A stretch of DNA of 64,000 nt, from the NCBI GenBank assembly GCA_008973525.1, contig WACJ01000222.1, positions 186,001-250,000 of the forward strand, in the 5' to 3' direction. The stretch is from Stenopsyche tienmushanensis. Lineage: Eukaryota; Arthropoda; Insecta; Trichoptera; Stenopsychidae. Both the position numbers and the translations under genes were made by a program. The notes beneath the pieces are model-generated. The model ran no database searches and was not told where the DNA came from. It saw nothing but the letters and a program-made list of their open reading frames with translations. Shown piece by piece: positions 12,973-28,500 of this stretch (within the stretch, counting starts at the first letter, position 1; every line of letters starts with the position of its first letter).

Positions 12973-13573
12973 TTATGATGCTTCGATGTTTCCTTCGGGG
13001 TTGGAGTCCTGGTGCGTCGAGCTCTCCGCAGATAAAGGTTGATGCATGATCTTCTGCCGACTTTCTGGATTATTGTTGAGGTCTTCGTCTCTACTAACTA
13101 TATGCAGAACCGGTTGCGGTATCCCAGTATGACTCACATAGTGTTCCGGTAACCAATCGAACGTGAACGTATTCTGCAAGCTGCCATATCCCGTCATAAC
13201 ACCGGGAGTTCCGGAAGGCGTCAATGGCGCCGGTGATGCATAGCTCAATTCCTGATAACCTTGTGGGACCTTTTGAAGGGCAGTGTCTGACCATGGAGGA
13301 CTAGGATTCCAACGATCAATGAAATCTGCTGGGTCTTCGACCCCGTTTTTTGGCGGGAACCTATACCTGTCGGCCGGGTGAGTCAGCGCTAGGAGGGTTC
13401 CTCCACCACCGTCGACGATGACGTGCGATTGCTTTGAAGAAGATATCTGTAACGGTTCCAGTCTCGTTAATGTGTCGGAATGTTTTCTTTTCCGATGGTG
13501 TCTTATACCAGAAGGAGGTTCCGCATCAGTTGCCTCCATGCCTCTCATGATGATTTCGGATTGCGGAACGTAT
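12973..13573 (-). CDS. dys: dys terminal coding exon
   Basis: The acceptor is TTTTTCAACAG. The split Arg codon is followed by [20 protein letters not shown], and the frame runs about 200 codons to TAA at 12973. A basic patch, RHHRKRKH, near residue 490 could be a nuclear localisation signal (inference). The rest is Pro/Ser/Thr-rich with no recognised domain. The exon is clearly richer in G+C than the flanking AT-rich sequence, as expected of coding DNA. Confidence 0.9.
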
Positions 13574-16500
13574 CTGTTGAAAAATAAAGTATGTGTAAAG
13601 AATAAAAGAACAAACAGCAGACCTTAGATCTAAAAAGAGATGTTTGTTTGATCATTTCGAAAACATGAAAAAACTCAAATATTATCACATTTCATCTTAT
13701 GAAATAGAATAATGAACATATTTTTTATTTCCTCAGTTAACCTGGTTTTCGGTGTTGAAGCATCCCAAACAAGTACGCTACGTATTAATCATTTTATGTA
13801 TCAAATCAATTGACGCTTCTAGGTGTTAGACGTGTCTCACTTTAATTCGTGCCTCTTCAATTTGACTCTCAACGTATACCGCAATTATTCTTATGCTAAA
13901 ATCGTCAAATATGAACGGAGCGTGATACGGAAAGAAATCGATTCGTGATTTTTTTGCTCCAAAAAATTTTGGGTTTAACGCTCCGAGAAAGTTCCAACGC
14001 GCCTTCAACAGCTCATGAAACGCAAAAAAAACAAACCGAACCCAGCCTTCTTTACACATTTTAATCATTCAATCCTAGGCCTCGGCCGGGGGAAAAACTT
14101 AATAAAATCATCAAGCACTTGCCAACGTAATGATTATAAATTAAGCTAACGCCAATAAATTAGGTTCCCACTAGTAAAAACCAATATCCGTCAATCACAT
14201 CGCGGCCTGCTGATGGATTTTTGACGTTCCCAATATTAGACAGAATCCGTTATATGTCTTCCAGCCCGAGGAAAATGAAAACGTTAAAAAGATTAGATAA
14301 AAATAATATATGACGAAATCTCGAAAGCATGAGGTATATGAACTTGAACCGTCGCAGATTTAATAATCATGTTTCGGCGCGGGCATCATGTCGATTTCTA
14401 CAGCTCCATGAACCTTTCTCCTCATATTAATACACATATACATTTCAAATTAACAGCTTTAATCCAAATAAATGATCGAAGACGAATCATTGATCCACAG
14501 GCTTTGGAGAGACATTAATAGAAAACAAGTTTAAATAATCCTTTATTTTTAATTAATGAAGAGATCGCGATTTCAACGAACTTTTTAGCTAAGAAATCAG
14601 ACACTTTTGACATCTGCGGAAAGGACGAAAATTTGACAATGATGATGTTGGTCGAAGATTTTAATGTGGATCATCTTTCATCGTTTCAAAACGCTCGGAA
14701 AAGTATGGAAATTGACTGGTTAGATAGACAGACAATAACGAAACCGATTATGTTCGAATTTTCACCGATTTGCTGTAGCAAAACGAGTAACCCGAAGAAT
14801 CACATCACTGGGGATGAATCGTGGCTTCTTTTCAAAAATGTAAAAAGAAAAGGCGTCCAATGTAAGAAGGCAATGTGGTGTGTTTGGTGGGACAAAAGCT
14901 GAATTATCCATTGGAAAATTATCTCAAATGGGATTTGTTATTGATGAAATGATGACAATTGGATATTATTTTCGACATGCATCTTAATTAACTGAAAATA
15001 AAGGATGATTTTTATGTTAAAAAATAAAGAAACACCAATTTTTAAAGGAAAAGAGTCTCAATAATTATGCACCGATCTAAAATTAACCCTTTGCGGTCAT
15101 TTGTCTACTCTCAGCCACCAAAGCTTTTTTACCGTTCCGGTCGTATGTCTGCTCTCAGACACCATACAACCATACGAATTTTAACTCTATTCATTCATGT
15201 ATCTGTTTATAACTTCTCGGAATGCTCTCAAGTGTCGAAGTGACCTTATCATGAACCAAAACATTGCTCTGACAAATCAGAGATAACGAAACTCAATATA
15301 AAAAATGGCCGGTAATGGCTTCGCGGACCCCCAGGAATCCTCGGACTCCAGTTTAAGAACTATTAATGGTCTAAGAACTAACAGGTCTAAGCATACATCT
15401 AACATCAATAAAGAATTGATAAATCTTGTTTATCCTTCATAATCTTGCATATTATGTATTAGTGCGCTCTTTCAATGGAAATTAAATCCGACCATCACGA
15501 CACCCATGTCCAAATTTAATACGTCCGCAAAGGGTTAATAAAAATGACCGATGACCTATGATTGTTTAAGGTTTGAGCTCCTTTTTGATATCCTTTTTAA
15601 ATAAAAAAAATAATTTAAAGTGGACATAATATGATGCGCCAGACCAAGTGTTACTAATTTAAACTTATTTTTAAGCTCAATAATTTCATTCAAATTATAC
15701 ACAAATAGTGTTTATTTGGCATTCCTGCTATTTTTAATTATTTACGAATTTATCCTTACTCCTACTAGAGTGTAAGATCGTGAATGTCTTCTAATTTGAA
15801 TAAATAATGCACAGATGAACTCTTTTTGCATGCAGGCATTTCAAAATATGATTTCTTCTGCTTGTCCAAAAACAAATATATAGCAATCACACTGTTATGT
15901 AGCAAATATCCATTCATATTTTTAATTTATAACGCAATGCTTTCTAGTTCTCATAAATAATTTACATTAATTCATGTTTAATTAAAAATAAGCTCGATGT
16001 TATCAGCAAATTGATAGCTGTAGTGGAGCGAAATTGGTAACACTTGACTTGGCGCTTTAAATATATTGCGATTTGTCTAATTGAGAACATTTTTTTGTGA
16101 GTCTGTCTTGCAAAATACGCAATTTGAAAAGTATTTAAATATAAATAACTATTATTTATTTTATATGAAATTATAAAAGTAAAAGTATCCATTATAAGCG
16201 GATATTTATCCCGAGATTCGAAATTGACTCGTTCCCATTTTTATTAAAAATGATGTTCATATTTGACTATATATGATCAATAAATATGCGATAGATCCGA
16301 TATGGCCATTTTTTATGGGCATCGCTCATTCATTATAATGATTGGCTATTTTCTTTAACCTTTCCGTGATAAATCAAGTCTTCTGTCATAGTTTTATAAA
16401 TATTTGTTCGCCGGATTGAAGAAATAGTTTCTCAAAATAATTTATATGCCAAACCATCAATACGTAGTGATTGATATGTGAGAACCCCCGGGGGATAGTT

Positions 16501-19500
16501 AAGTCTCGTTATAATCACAAAAAAAATGTGTTTCTATATAAAACACACATTACATATTGGCATAGAAATGCATTTCGCATACGGACATTATGTTGTCCCA
16601 ACTAATTTGCTATGTGATGTATGCTTAAGATGTAATCGTAAATATAATAAGGATGTGGCTTAAAACTATATATACATTTTTTATGGATGTTACTGACCTT
16701 TCGTTGCTGGATGTGAACGATGATGAATGCCGGGAATAGTCGACAGGTCCTCGTTCGGCCATTGACGGCTCGAATCCGTAGCCTTGATGATTAACGGCCA
16801 TTAGATGACCTCCTGAATGTCTGAGGACAGTAGGTGCGTGTTGTCGTGTCGAATGCAGAGAATGCAACTCATGGTGCTGCTGTTCCGATGCACTTATCAT
16901 ATGTTGGGTCATATCCTCGCTCGAATGTTGGGAATAAGGCGACTCTTGATTTATGGTATATGGGGATGGAGAATATGTCGTTAAAGATGGATGATAATAG
17001 TTTTGCAACTGGGTATCGTATGCTAAGCCATATTGTAGTTTACTTTGGACGCTGTAGTAGTGATAAAGCCAAGAGTTTGAAATCATAATTGTGGCCTCGC
17101 TATCGCTGTAAAAGAACAACACCGTAAGCATTCGTTTGATAAAACATCATTTTTATTTGAGCAGAGATCAATTTGATACCTTAAAACTTGATTTGTACAG
17201 ACTATAACAGGTTGTTGACTATTTTCCATATTGTCTTTGACTTGAAGAACCGCATGAACCCACAGCCATTCACCCGAATGTTTTTGCAGTCTTAATAATA
17301 GTATACAAGATCGCTCTTGCTCTGATTGTGTTACTAAAATTGCATTTAAAAAACTATATTAAATTTAATTTTCATCGGGTTTCTAGCAGCCATTTTAAAA
17401 ACCAGAATAATAACTTACTTAATCTATGCTTCGACTGTGCCTCTTTTATACACTCCCAGTGCAGAAGTTGGTACCAAGAAACGCCCTGAATTTCAGACTT
17501 TTCCCAGCCGAGGTACCATTCACCACTGCAAAGAATATACATTTTAAAATCCTCAAAAAAATATAAAAACGCAAATTATATCGATGCGTTATAACGTAAA
17601 TTATACGATCTAAATATTTTAATATCGCTGTTATTACTTTTCAATGTGCAATAAAACAACAATTTCTCTCTGCGTAATCATAGGTTACTTCCACTCTTAA
17701 CACCTTTCTACGTTTCGTAATGCTGAAAACGTTTTTTTTGTTGTTGAAAGAATAAGACATTAATTTGAAACGATATCGCAACCAGTATTTATAATCGGTT
17801 TTTAAACGCTTTTGAAATAATCCACAGTCATGATTCGGATTTGAATATAATTTAAAGTCATATTAACGCAACAAATTATACTTATATATTTGAAAACGAC
17901 TGTTTATGCGAATTGATTTACTAAAATTTTATTCTATCATTTAAACATTATGTAAAAGAAAGATTTGACCTTTGAAAAAATAATTGCACAATCAACCAAG
18001 AAGTAATTATATTGTCCTTTGCGTGATTTATTACCTGTGGTATTTTTTTGTGGAATTCCAAATGTTCCAAATGGAAACTCACTAAACGGACTTTTAAATT
18101 GAATCGGATATCGGGAAATTATTTGAAATGAATACAACCTCAAAAAATAATTAAATTATTGAGTAAGTATAAACGAAATAATCACAAGCCATCCCGTTGT
18201 GTAAATTCTTGCTGACAATTATTGCATCCAAGAATGCAACTCGAATGTTTGTCGACACTATCAGTTGCTGGAAAGATCCTCAAAACAAGACAAAATACCA
18301 ACACAATAGCAGCCTTTAAACTCTTTATGCTTTCAAATATACAATGGTTATCGCTAATATGTAAATTTTGATATATTCTGATACGAAACATGATATTTTG
18401 AGGTATTCTATACTTTAATATATCTGTATTTTTGTGTTTATCAAACAAATTTGTTTGAAAATACGTACAACTTTCATGGTATTTTTTTTCATGACTCAAT
18501 AAGTTCGTAGGATGTTAAAATCGTCCACAAACTGGTTTTGGCCGATCTATAGAATACAATAATATATTAGGGTGTCGCATAAGTTTCTTTCGTTTTCATA
18601 CTAAGAAAAAATAAACAATAATTTGTATTACATCCAAATTTATTCTCTGGAAGCCTCATAATGCCTTCTTTCCAAAATTTCCCAGGTTTGTTGGCGAAAT
18701 ATTGATCAAGGTACATTTTTATATCATTTTTTGAATTATAATTTTTACCAAGTAAAGAATTTTTCATTGAAAGAAATAATTAATAATCTGAAGGGGCAAT
18801 GTCCGGAAAATATGGAGAATGAGGTAAAACATCCCAGTCAAATGATAATAATTTATTTCTGACGAGCAAAGACACATGAGGCCTGGCGTTATCGTGATGA
18901 TAAACAACGCCTCGTCTGTTCGCTAATTCTGACCGTTTTCTGGCAATTGCATCATTTAGATTGTCTAGTTGTAAAACAATATTTTGTTGAATTGATGTAT
19001 TCATCTTGCTGAAGTAGCTCATAATAAACTACCCCCTTCCTGTTCCATCAAATGCATAGTAAAACTTTTTTTGGATGTAGGCCAGGTTAAGTTACAGTTA
19101 AAGCTTCTGTACCATTGGTCCAAGACCGTTTACGTTGGATATTCACATAGAGTATCCAATTTTCATCTCCAGTGACAAGTCTCTTCAAAAAAGGTTGGCT
19201 ATTATGTCGTTGGAGAAGAAGATCGCATGTTGAAATACGCTGAAGTTTATTTGAGTCAGTCAGTTCATGAGGAAGCCACACATCTGAACGATTGATGTAG
19301 CCCAATTTGTCAGATGATTATGGACGGATGTTTGTGGAATTTCTAACTTGTTAGCTATTTCGCGAACAGTATATCGCGGGTTTTCTTCAACCATGGCTAT
19401 GATTAGATCTGTGTTCATTTGTGAAAGAAACTTATGGGACGACCTAATATAATACTCTGCTCCTGAAGAAATCTCTGAAAATATACACATACACAAGAAT

Positions 19501-22500
19501 CTTACTTTTTATCAATGTGCTTGATTTTCATATCCATGGAATGAATGGTGGTGAAGACGTTGGTTGCTCCCTGTACGACGCATTCCCTGGTCTCCGGCAT
19601 CGCCAATGGTGCACAGGCAGCCAGGAAGACTGGCTCGTTCCTGCTGCACAGCGGTAAAAACGACAAAAAGTGACCTTTCACAAGAACCACCTGTTGGCAA
19701 AACGAAAACAATCATAAACAAGGGATATCAAAGCGGAACCGTGTTGTTTTGGCATGTCTCGAATTAATTACGATATTTATGGCGTTATAAGATTTTATCA
19801 CTTCTGGATCATAATTCAATGTATTTGTGCGCCAGCCTTTGTTAATTACGCAGCATCAAATCGAGATGGGATTGTGAACCGACTTTTATGATATCGCCTT
19901 AAAAATCTTGATCCATAAATGAGGTATTTGTAAGTTCAAGGACCCGACCGATTTTAGTTGTGGCTATTAATTAAAAGTGCAATGGGCGGATCCGTGTTGT
20001 AAATAAATCTAATCGGCTTGAGTTCCTAATGCTGCCTCCAAGAATTAGCTCTGAGTATAATTTTACAATAGCCATCACCTCTGAATGGGAAAATGGGCTC
20101 GTAATTTTGAAATATAGACGTTCGTTCCTTGAAACGGAACAATAGTAATTACAGCTCCAAATGAGCAGTGCGGTCCACTTGTGTCAAATGCAATTAGGAA
20201 ATCTCAAAGCCATGATTAGATACATTTTGTTTTGAAATGTAATACTAACTTATCATAAATAACATGCGAAATAATTTAATTGTACAAATATTTTTTATCT
20301 TATATAATTATATAAGATTTATTCATAATAAATATTAGATAAAGCGGAAAGAAATGTCATTTTTTTGGTTACGTTTTTGCAGTCAGTTTGCATCGGGTTG
20401 CTGTCGAGTGAATACGTCAAGGTTGATGTCATTTTGAAGCTCTGTTGTTTGTCTTACATTTTCAAATATTTTTATATTTTTTTTAGCCATAGTGAAAATG
20501 TCCAAGCTAGAAATTGATGAGACCCATTTGCGATCTTGTTTACTGTTTTTATTCGATAAAGGATTAAAAGCAAAAGAAGCTATCCAGTGTATCTGTGATA
20601 CATATGGCAACATATTGAATATTCGAAAATGTCATAAATGGTTCAAAAAATTCAAAAGTGGCGATAGAGATTTGAAAAATAAACCAAAATCAGGACGATC
20701 TCCAATAATCGATGATGACGCATTAAATTCTCTGGTAGAATCTAATCCTCGAAAAACAATAAAGGAATTGCCGCTAGACATCGGCTGTCCCTGGTCGACA
20801 GTAAAAGACCATTTGAAAAGCCTCGGGAAAAAACATGGGAAACAAAGAAAACGAGGGAACAACGGATAACCATAACCGATCCATTTTTAAAAAGGATCTT
20901 TACTGGGGATGAGAAGTGGATCCTCTACAACAGTCCGAGAAGGAAAACAGTGGCTTTCTTCAAATAAAAAACCTGTTTCTACCCCTCGAGCGTCATTATC
21001 CTTGAAAAAGGTCCTCCTTTGTATTTGGTGGGATTTTTTGGCGTAATGAAAGGTCATTTGGATTCTTACCATAGTGGAAAACCGGCCGAATTTTACGAAA
21101 AAGGCATTGAAAAGCTACTTAATTTGTGGAAGGTGATTATAAATAACAATGGAAATTATTTAATAGAGTAATATTGTACAGCTTTTATTAAAATATTGTT
21201 TTTCTCCTTGTAACAAAAAAATGACATTTCTTTCCGCTTTGCCTAATATCTATTTTTATATATTCATCTTATACCCTCAACCTAAAGATTTTATTTATTT
21301 GTAAGCTATCAACCAATAGGTCATTTAGATGAGTGTCCCCCAACCGGTGGTCCGCGGTCCAGTGCCGGGCCGCAAACAGTATGCCAAATTTCAAGAAATT
21401 CGCCATGAAAAAATATTAAATCATAACATGTCCTTCTCCATGCAGAAGTGAAGTGGTTGTCAAAAGAAAATGTTCTTTCACGTCTTTTTGAATTAAGGGA
21501 AGAAGTAAAACATTTTATGGGAGAGATACAATACTTGGTCCTATAAAAACATATTTTGGGCGATGAATGGACGTCTAAACTCGCATATATAGCAGACATA
21601 ATTAATCCAATATATTTGCAAAGATGCAATAACAGGTTTTACATTAATTTATTGAAAAAAACCCATATTTTCAAAACATTTTGAATTTTGATTTTCCAGA
21701 ATTTTGGATTTTTATTCAGCAACACTAAGACATTATATTAATATAATGAAGATTGAGAAAAACTACGCTATGTGGATAGATACTGCATAGCATTTTAAAG
21801 CATTAATTCTACATAAAGTAGCTTAAAACTTATGCATAGGAATAAATGTCCATACAACATGTTGTTCTTTTTTTGCACATATTCTCAATATTAAATTAAT
21901 CGAAAATATGTGAAATTCATTATTAAAAAAATCAAAAGAGTTCTAAGCTGATGCTTAAAATGAACATATCAAATTAATTGAATGTAAAGTAACTTGTGAA
22001 CATCGAAACTGCTTCATTGAAATTAAGGGTGATTACTAATACCATTATTTATTTGGAACGTCTTATTTAATTACGTAACTCATCAAATGACTCACACAAC
22101 ATAGAAAAGAAATAAGAACGATCATCGAAGCGTTCTTTCATATGCCAAACGAATATATTAATCTATTTAACGCTTACAAGTCAATCGCACATCGCATAAT
22201 GCACATCTAATAAATGGCATACGTTCATATCACATCAATAGAAAATGCAATTCATATAACCATTACTACTAGTTTTCGATTGCCGATACAAAAAAAAGTC
22301 TTCACAGCACTTCAGCAGTCGGCAAAAAAATATTAATCGTTTCCTTATCGAGTGCCGATCGGACAAAGTGGCATATCGGAATGATTTGATTACACAATAA
22401 TTTCACATGTTAAACGCCATATATATAGCCTGAAATTATGAGAAAATGAGAAGGTTGACAGCTCTGGAACACATCGACACACATTACGTATCAATTATTG

Positions 22501-25500
22501 TTTGATAAGTCAATTTGATTTACATATGTGCGCCCGGGGCGGACGCCGGAGCCTTCTATAAATCATATTCGGCGTTTAACCGAATGGCAGTGTGTAATAT
22601 AACAAATACTGGTATCCGACGACCAATCATTAAAGGCAATTATTTGGGCCGAAAAAAATATTTTCGCGGTCGTAAATCTGCGGTCAAGTATTTAAAAATA
22701 ATTATCGTTTCATTTGCATACATGGATAAGTTTCAATAATGTGTGTGAAATGTGCACTTTTCAAAGATCATAAATTGTTGTATTACGAGCGCTTAAATCG
22801 TAGCTTTAAAAATATATGATACATGGACTTAATAAATAATCTGGTGGACAATTAATGTAGTCGATGGAATATTTTATATTATGTTTAAAAATCTCATCTA
22901 GCCTAATTTAAATACATTATTATCATGTGCCTTATTATATTTCATAGGTTGATAGCGCAAGATAAAACACGTATATTTACTAGGAATTAATCTTCTATAC
23001 TAAATTTTGATCCTTGAATGTAATTAGGGGAGAAACTATCGTGTCAATTTCTTCTACTTATTTTAGTGTCAATAACTACTATTGTTATGTATTTGAATTT
23101 AACAACAAACAAAACACTTCCAAGCGGCTCAATTTTAGCCTTCTGAGAGTTCGTGTGGCACTCACTTGTCCAACATTTTTATCTTCTCTATTTCGACATT
23201 ATATTTGCCCTTTTCAATTTATTCTTTTACAAATCGATCCTTTTCTGAATGCTCAGTTAATATTTCTGCACTGTATTTTACTGCACTGTACCCCAATTTG
23301 AACTCGTACAAAAAAATAGCGGATTTTTTTGTTGACACTATTCTTTTGAAAGTCATTGAAAATAATAGAAATAGCAAAAATGACTCAATATTTAAAGGCA
23401 ATTAAAGAATATATTACCTTTTTCAATTTCAAATAGTCGAACTTTTACCTCTCTCAATCACGGTCGATCTTTGACTAATTGGAAAACGAGGCACACTTCT
23501 TTACGAGAAAATCAATAAAATATTCCAATTCCTAGAAATCCTTCTAATCGGCTCATTTCTTAATACTCAGAATTCCAGTTTCAAGTTTTTTTTAAATATT
23601 TTTATTAGTACTAGAGCTTATTTTCTAGCATAATTTAGAACATTTTATTCTTTCTTCTATAATAAGCATTCTACATGAATAATATTATCGAATTCATGCT
23701 TCGTTAACTAACGTACTATTTCCCATTTCTCTACGTAGGAGTTATGAATTTACAATTAATTTATAGTAATTTCACTGCAGAAAATATCTATAATTTTACA
23801 GCTATCGTGTAGGTAACAAATATAATATAAATCATTCATTTAAGGTATAATAATTAGAAGTAGAAAATTATAAAATATATGAAACGAAATGAGATTGACC
23901 TAACACTTAATGGCTTAAGTTAATTATAATATACCTATATTATTTGAGAGAGTGCACACAATAAATTGGCAAAGTTTTATTGCAATCGAATGAACGGCAT
24001 GGCAGTGTATAAAATACGAACAAACAAATTTTACTTTTGTATATTAGAATATGCCTATATTACTCACGCAATCTTTAGCATTAAATGAATAAAGTTTTAT
24101 CGCAATCTAATGAACGGTATGGCAGCGCATTACATACGAACAAACAGATATTAAATTTTATATAAAAGATATCCATCGTATTACATCTTTAATTCTCATT
24201 TAGAATATTATTTCCAGTATATAACCAAAAATTATGCTTTACAGATTTCTATGAATTAAGCTTTTTCATCTGAATCCATATAATTCATTTTTGATGTAAT
24301 TATTGTGCTCATAAAACCACGTGCATTTTACGAATTGATCTTAAACTTTTATGTAATAATCATATTTTATAAATTCCTTTGAGTTTCAAGATCATATTTG
24401 TCTTGGATATAATTATAATGATTGTAGCATATTATTGTAGTACTTTCCATCATATAATTTTTTATCCCTCAAGTTTGTTTTGACATAATTAGAGTTTGAA
24501 TTCGAGCCGTTATAATAAAAATCCAGAAACGAATCCATGAGATCAAACATGATTATAAATATTGTTGCTCTTTCATTTAGTCCTAGATCGTTTGAAAATC
24601 AACTTCTGTTCTTCTATAAATTAATTATCCTTTGCGTGTGCATTGTACAGACTAATTTATGTTAATGCTCCCAATAGAGGCAATAAACGTAATCCTATTA
24701 TAATAGCAATAACACACGTTTAATGCCGTAGTAAAATCTTCAGCCGCGCACTCGAAATCAAATGAAAGCAAAAATACTTTTTATACCAAGTTAGAAACAA
24801 GTATTTAATTTGCGTATGCGATCTTTCGAAGTTCGATTTCACCTCAATATTTTTTTACGTCCATTTACATAGGAAGGAATGATTTCATTATAGTTTGATT
24901 GCTCACGCGTCAGACAAGTCATATAACTTAAAATTCCCTTTCGAATCCTATTGACGTTTTCCACTGACGGTGAAACGCTTTTGTTTTTCGCTCAGTAAAA
25001 AATGCGTTATTGTGCAATCAGTCAAAGTCAGTTTTTAATTTCGACAAACGGCCAATAAATCAATCTTAACGACCTTACGTATCAATCGTTTATTGAAAAC
25101 AATGAGTGCCGAAACGTCAGCATCGGTCAGAATACACCGAATGGCAGTCGTTGTGGCGGCCGTTACAAAATAGCTATTCTACGGATTTGCACTGACCGTA
25201 ATGGACCAAGGGTTAACCTCACGGGTTAAAACGCGCAGGAATTCGGTTCGAATCCGGTCCAAGGTCGCTTCTTGTATTAAATCAGCGTTCCCATACGTGC
25301 CTATTCTTTCTTTGGAATCGATCACTGTTTGGCTAGACAAATACATTTATATTGCTTGGAGTGACTCTTTCATTCTTTGAAAACCAATAAGAAATACTTT
25401 ATGTTCTGGGAAAACATTGCCGTATTTAAATATCAAATTAATGTATGCGACCACTTTGTATGTTTATTACATGCCAAAAAACAAGAACATCGACTTTTTG

Positions 25501-28500
25501 TAGCCGCACATTTAGTGCATCACTTACTATTTTGACAATATTTTAACAGTATTTATTTGTTGCAAAAAAGGTCGTCAATCACGCTTTTATTATTGCATGC
25601 AAAAACAATATTTGATGTGGATGAAATATGACATTCTTTCAATGTGGTAATTTAACAGTTATACACCACAGATCTTGCTGGAAGAAATCAAGAACACGCC
25701 TAAATATTAGATTAACCAGAAAGAAATCCTTTTTTTTTTTTCAATGTAAAATTTATCATAAAAACTAGATAATTTCAACTGAAAATACGAATCCAAACGG
25801 AATGAATGCTCTAAAGATCGAAATCTGATTAAAATGGAAGATATAAAAAATAAAGCAAATAAGCCACACAGTATATAAAATGCATGAGTATTTTCCTTCA
25901 TAGGATCTATACTTATATTGAGTTTAAACGAGAGCTTGCGAAAATAAAAGATTTCTTTCGGGAGGACCTAATGTTTTTTTGATATTATAAGAACAACTGT
26001 TTGCCAATTTTTCTTTTTTTCAATAATGAGGAGGGAGATTCTATTGGTTGTCTAAAAATCAAATTCACTATCACATATCAATGCTTAGGAAAAAAATTTC
26101 ACCGTACCAACAAATTTGGGAGATCGGAAATATTAATATTTCTGATCGATCTTCTCGATCCAGGTTTACCCTGATTTTCTAGATTAGAAAAAGTAATTGC
26201 TGAGGCGAGTAATAAAGTCGTTCAGGGACACGCATGAGTGAGTGATTGAATTTGCAAAAATAATTAAATTAACATTTATATATAATGATAATTTCGCCAC
26301 TCAATAATAATTTTCAAATAATCCTATCCTTACTTACACCATATTAAATCATTCCCCAAGTAAGATCTCCTATGGAAATCCCCTATATCCGACTTCCGAT
26401 ATGACACATCAAAGATTCATGCTTTGATGGACGCCATAAGGACTTCAAAAAAATAATTTAATACCAACCATAAAAAGTTAGTTCATGGAATCAATACAAT
26501 GGATTTTAAATAAGTCTTATGATTTAAATCAGTGTTCACTAATAAGAGGTCTGCGGGCCGGTCTCGGGCCGCAAATAGTATGCCAAATTTGAAAAAAAAT
26601 CCGTCAGTTTCCTTCTTTTAGGAAATTTTTGCAAAATCTTTTCTTTCGGAAAGATTTTGCAAAAGAGAGATGATACTCGATTAAATAACTCGCTCTAAAA
26701 CGATCCCCCGGTACAATTCAGCCTTACTACCAATATTTTAAAAGTGAGATATAAGATCGATGCATACAAAAAGATGCTGGTCCTTTGGGATTATCGCGTA
26801 CAAGAAGAGGATTTAGAAATGCTTCCACTTTTGCAAGAATTTTTAATTGCTGCTGACGGCGACTGGAAAGGTGTTTTAAATGTAATAAATTAACACTTGA
26901 AGGCATTGGTACTAAAATTTAATACTATTATGAGTAGAAAAAAAGAACAATTGAATAGAGTTGTCTTCGGATGCCACTCTGATATCTAAACACAAAGCAT
27001 TAAGGGGGGAAACCAGTTTAGAAGGCAGATTTTTTAGTGCTTTTCGTGATTTTTTTAACAAAGAAAAAATAATAAAAATTTATTAAAAATTTGAGAATAT
27101 CTTATTAATATTTTGAAGTACATCTGAATATTTTTAAAATTCAATTCCATCGGATATATCCGAGTTATAAGCTGCTGTAAACGGAAGGTCGCCATCAGAG
27201 TTTGTTGTTGGCGGGAATTGTAAAAGTCACAATTTTATTAAAAATCAATACAATATTTAGTTAATATATTTATTAAAAATATGAAACCAGTTTTGATTTA
27301 AAAAAATAAAATATTACATGTTTTACGAGTGTCTTAATAAAATGTTACGATTTTAGCATTTTTTTGCATCTTTCTTGCAATAAAAATCACACTTTAAACA
27401 ATAATATTATCCCAGAATTAGTTCCATGTCGATTAAAATTAAGTATTAAATCTTCATGCAAATATTTTAAATAATTGGTTTACAACTTTTTGAGTTACAA
27501 TCGAAACAATCGTACTGTAGCCAAGAATATCCAATGTATTAGCAAAGATGCAACAGCAGGTTTCGCATTAATTTATTGAAAAAATGCCGAATCTAGAAAG
27601 CAGTTTGGTGAAGCAAATTTGTTGGAAATGGCATCTAATAGAATAACACAACATATATAGAATGATAGTATAGATTGAAGCGATAAGGATGCATTTTAAA
27701 AAAACATGAAAAAGTCTTAGGTATGGCTGAATTATTGAGATGATATTTTTTAAATAAAGATTCTTTGATGATAAAATATATACTATATGTATTTTTTCTA
27801 TCTTTCCATCATTTACTTGGGAGGAATTCCTGAAAAAAGAGTTTCATTTAAGAGATCTGCTGGTTTTCACCGTGCTAAATAAATGGTGAAAACTATATGT
27901 TACTTGAAAAAATTATTCAAATAAGGATCACCCTAATGTATATATTTATTATCATTGGATCAACAACCATGTTTTTCATAGACCACTCTTTGTGATTATA
28001 CTGGAATACATTTTCCAATAATTTGTTCCAAATAAATTCATATATTCATTTTCGTTTGCGAAAATAAATATTTTCTAGAAGAACTGCATTTATACGAAGT
28101 TCGTTGTCTGTTATATTAAGACAGTTCGGATTTATTTAATACCCTATAATTGCTGATTGTCAATGATGCTTTTAATCGGCGCAATTTGTCTGTAGCATTT
28201 ACAGCCTTCTCATGGGTATCATGCTCGCCAAAGAGGTAAAATTGCGTCTTTAGTTGTTGTTAATTGCTGATTTATGTTCATCAAAGCCTCCCAAATCGGC
28301 GATTCGATCCGTGCGAATAAGTCGCGTTCGAAAACTTGATCGACCGCAATAAATTATTTAAATCGAAAAAATACTGGTTCATCCGAGAGGTAATCGGATA
28401 AGACATTATCCTCGTTTCCGAACGACCTTCACCATGATAATGGACATCTCTTGCAGCGAGCAAACTCATCATCGCACGTGATCTTCTTAAACCTGTTTCT

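Noticed and set aside
16834..17088. Plus-strand frame across 16.8-17.1 kb
   Set aside because: Antisense shadow of the dys C-terminal exon.
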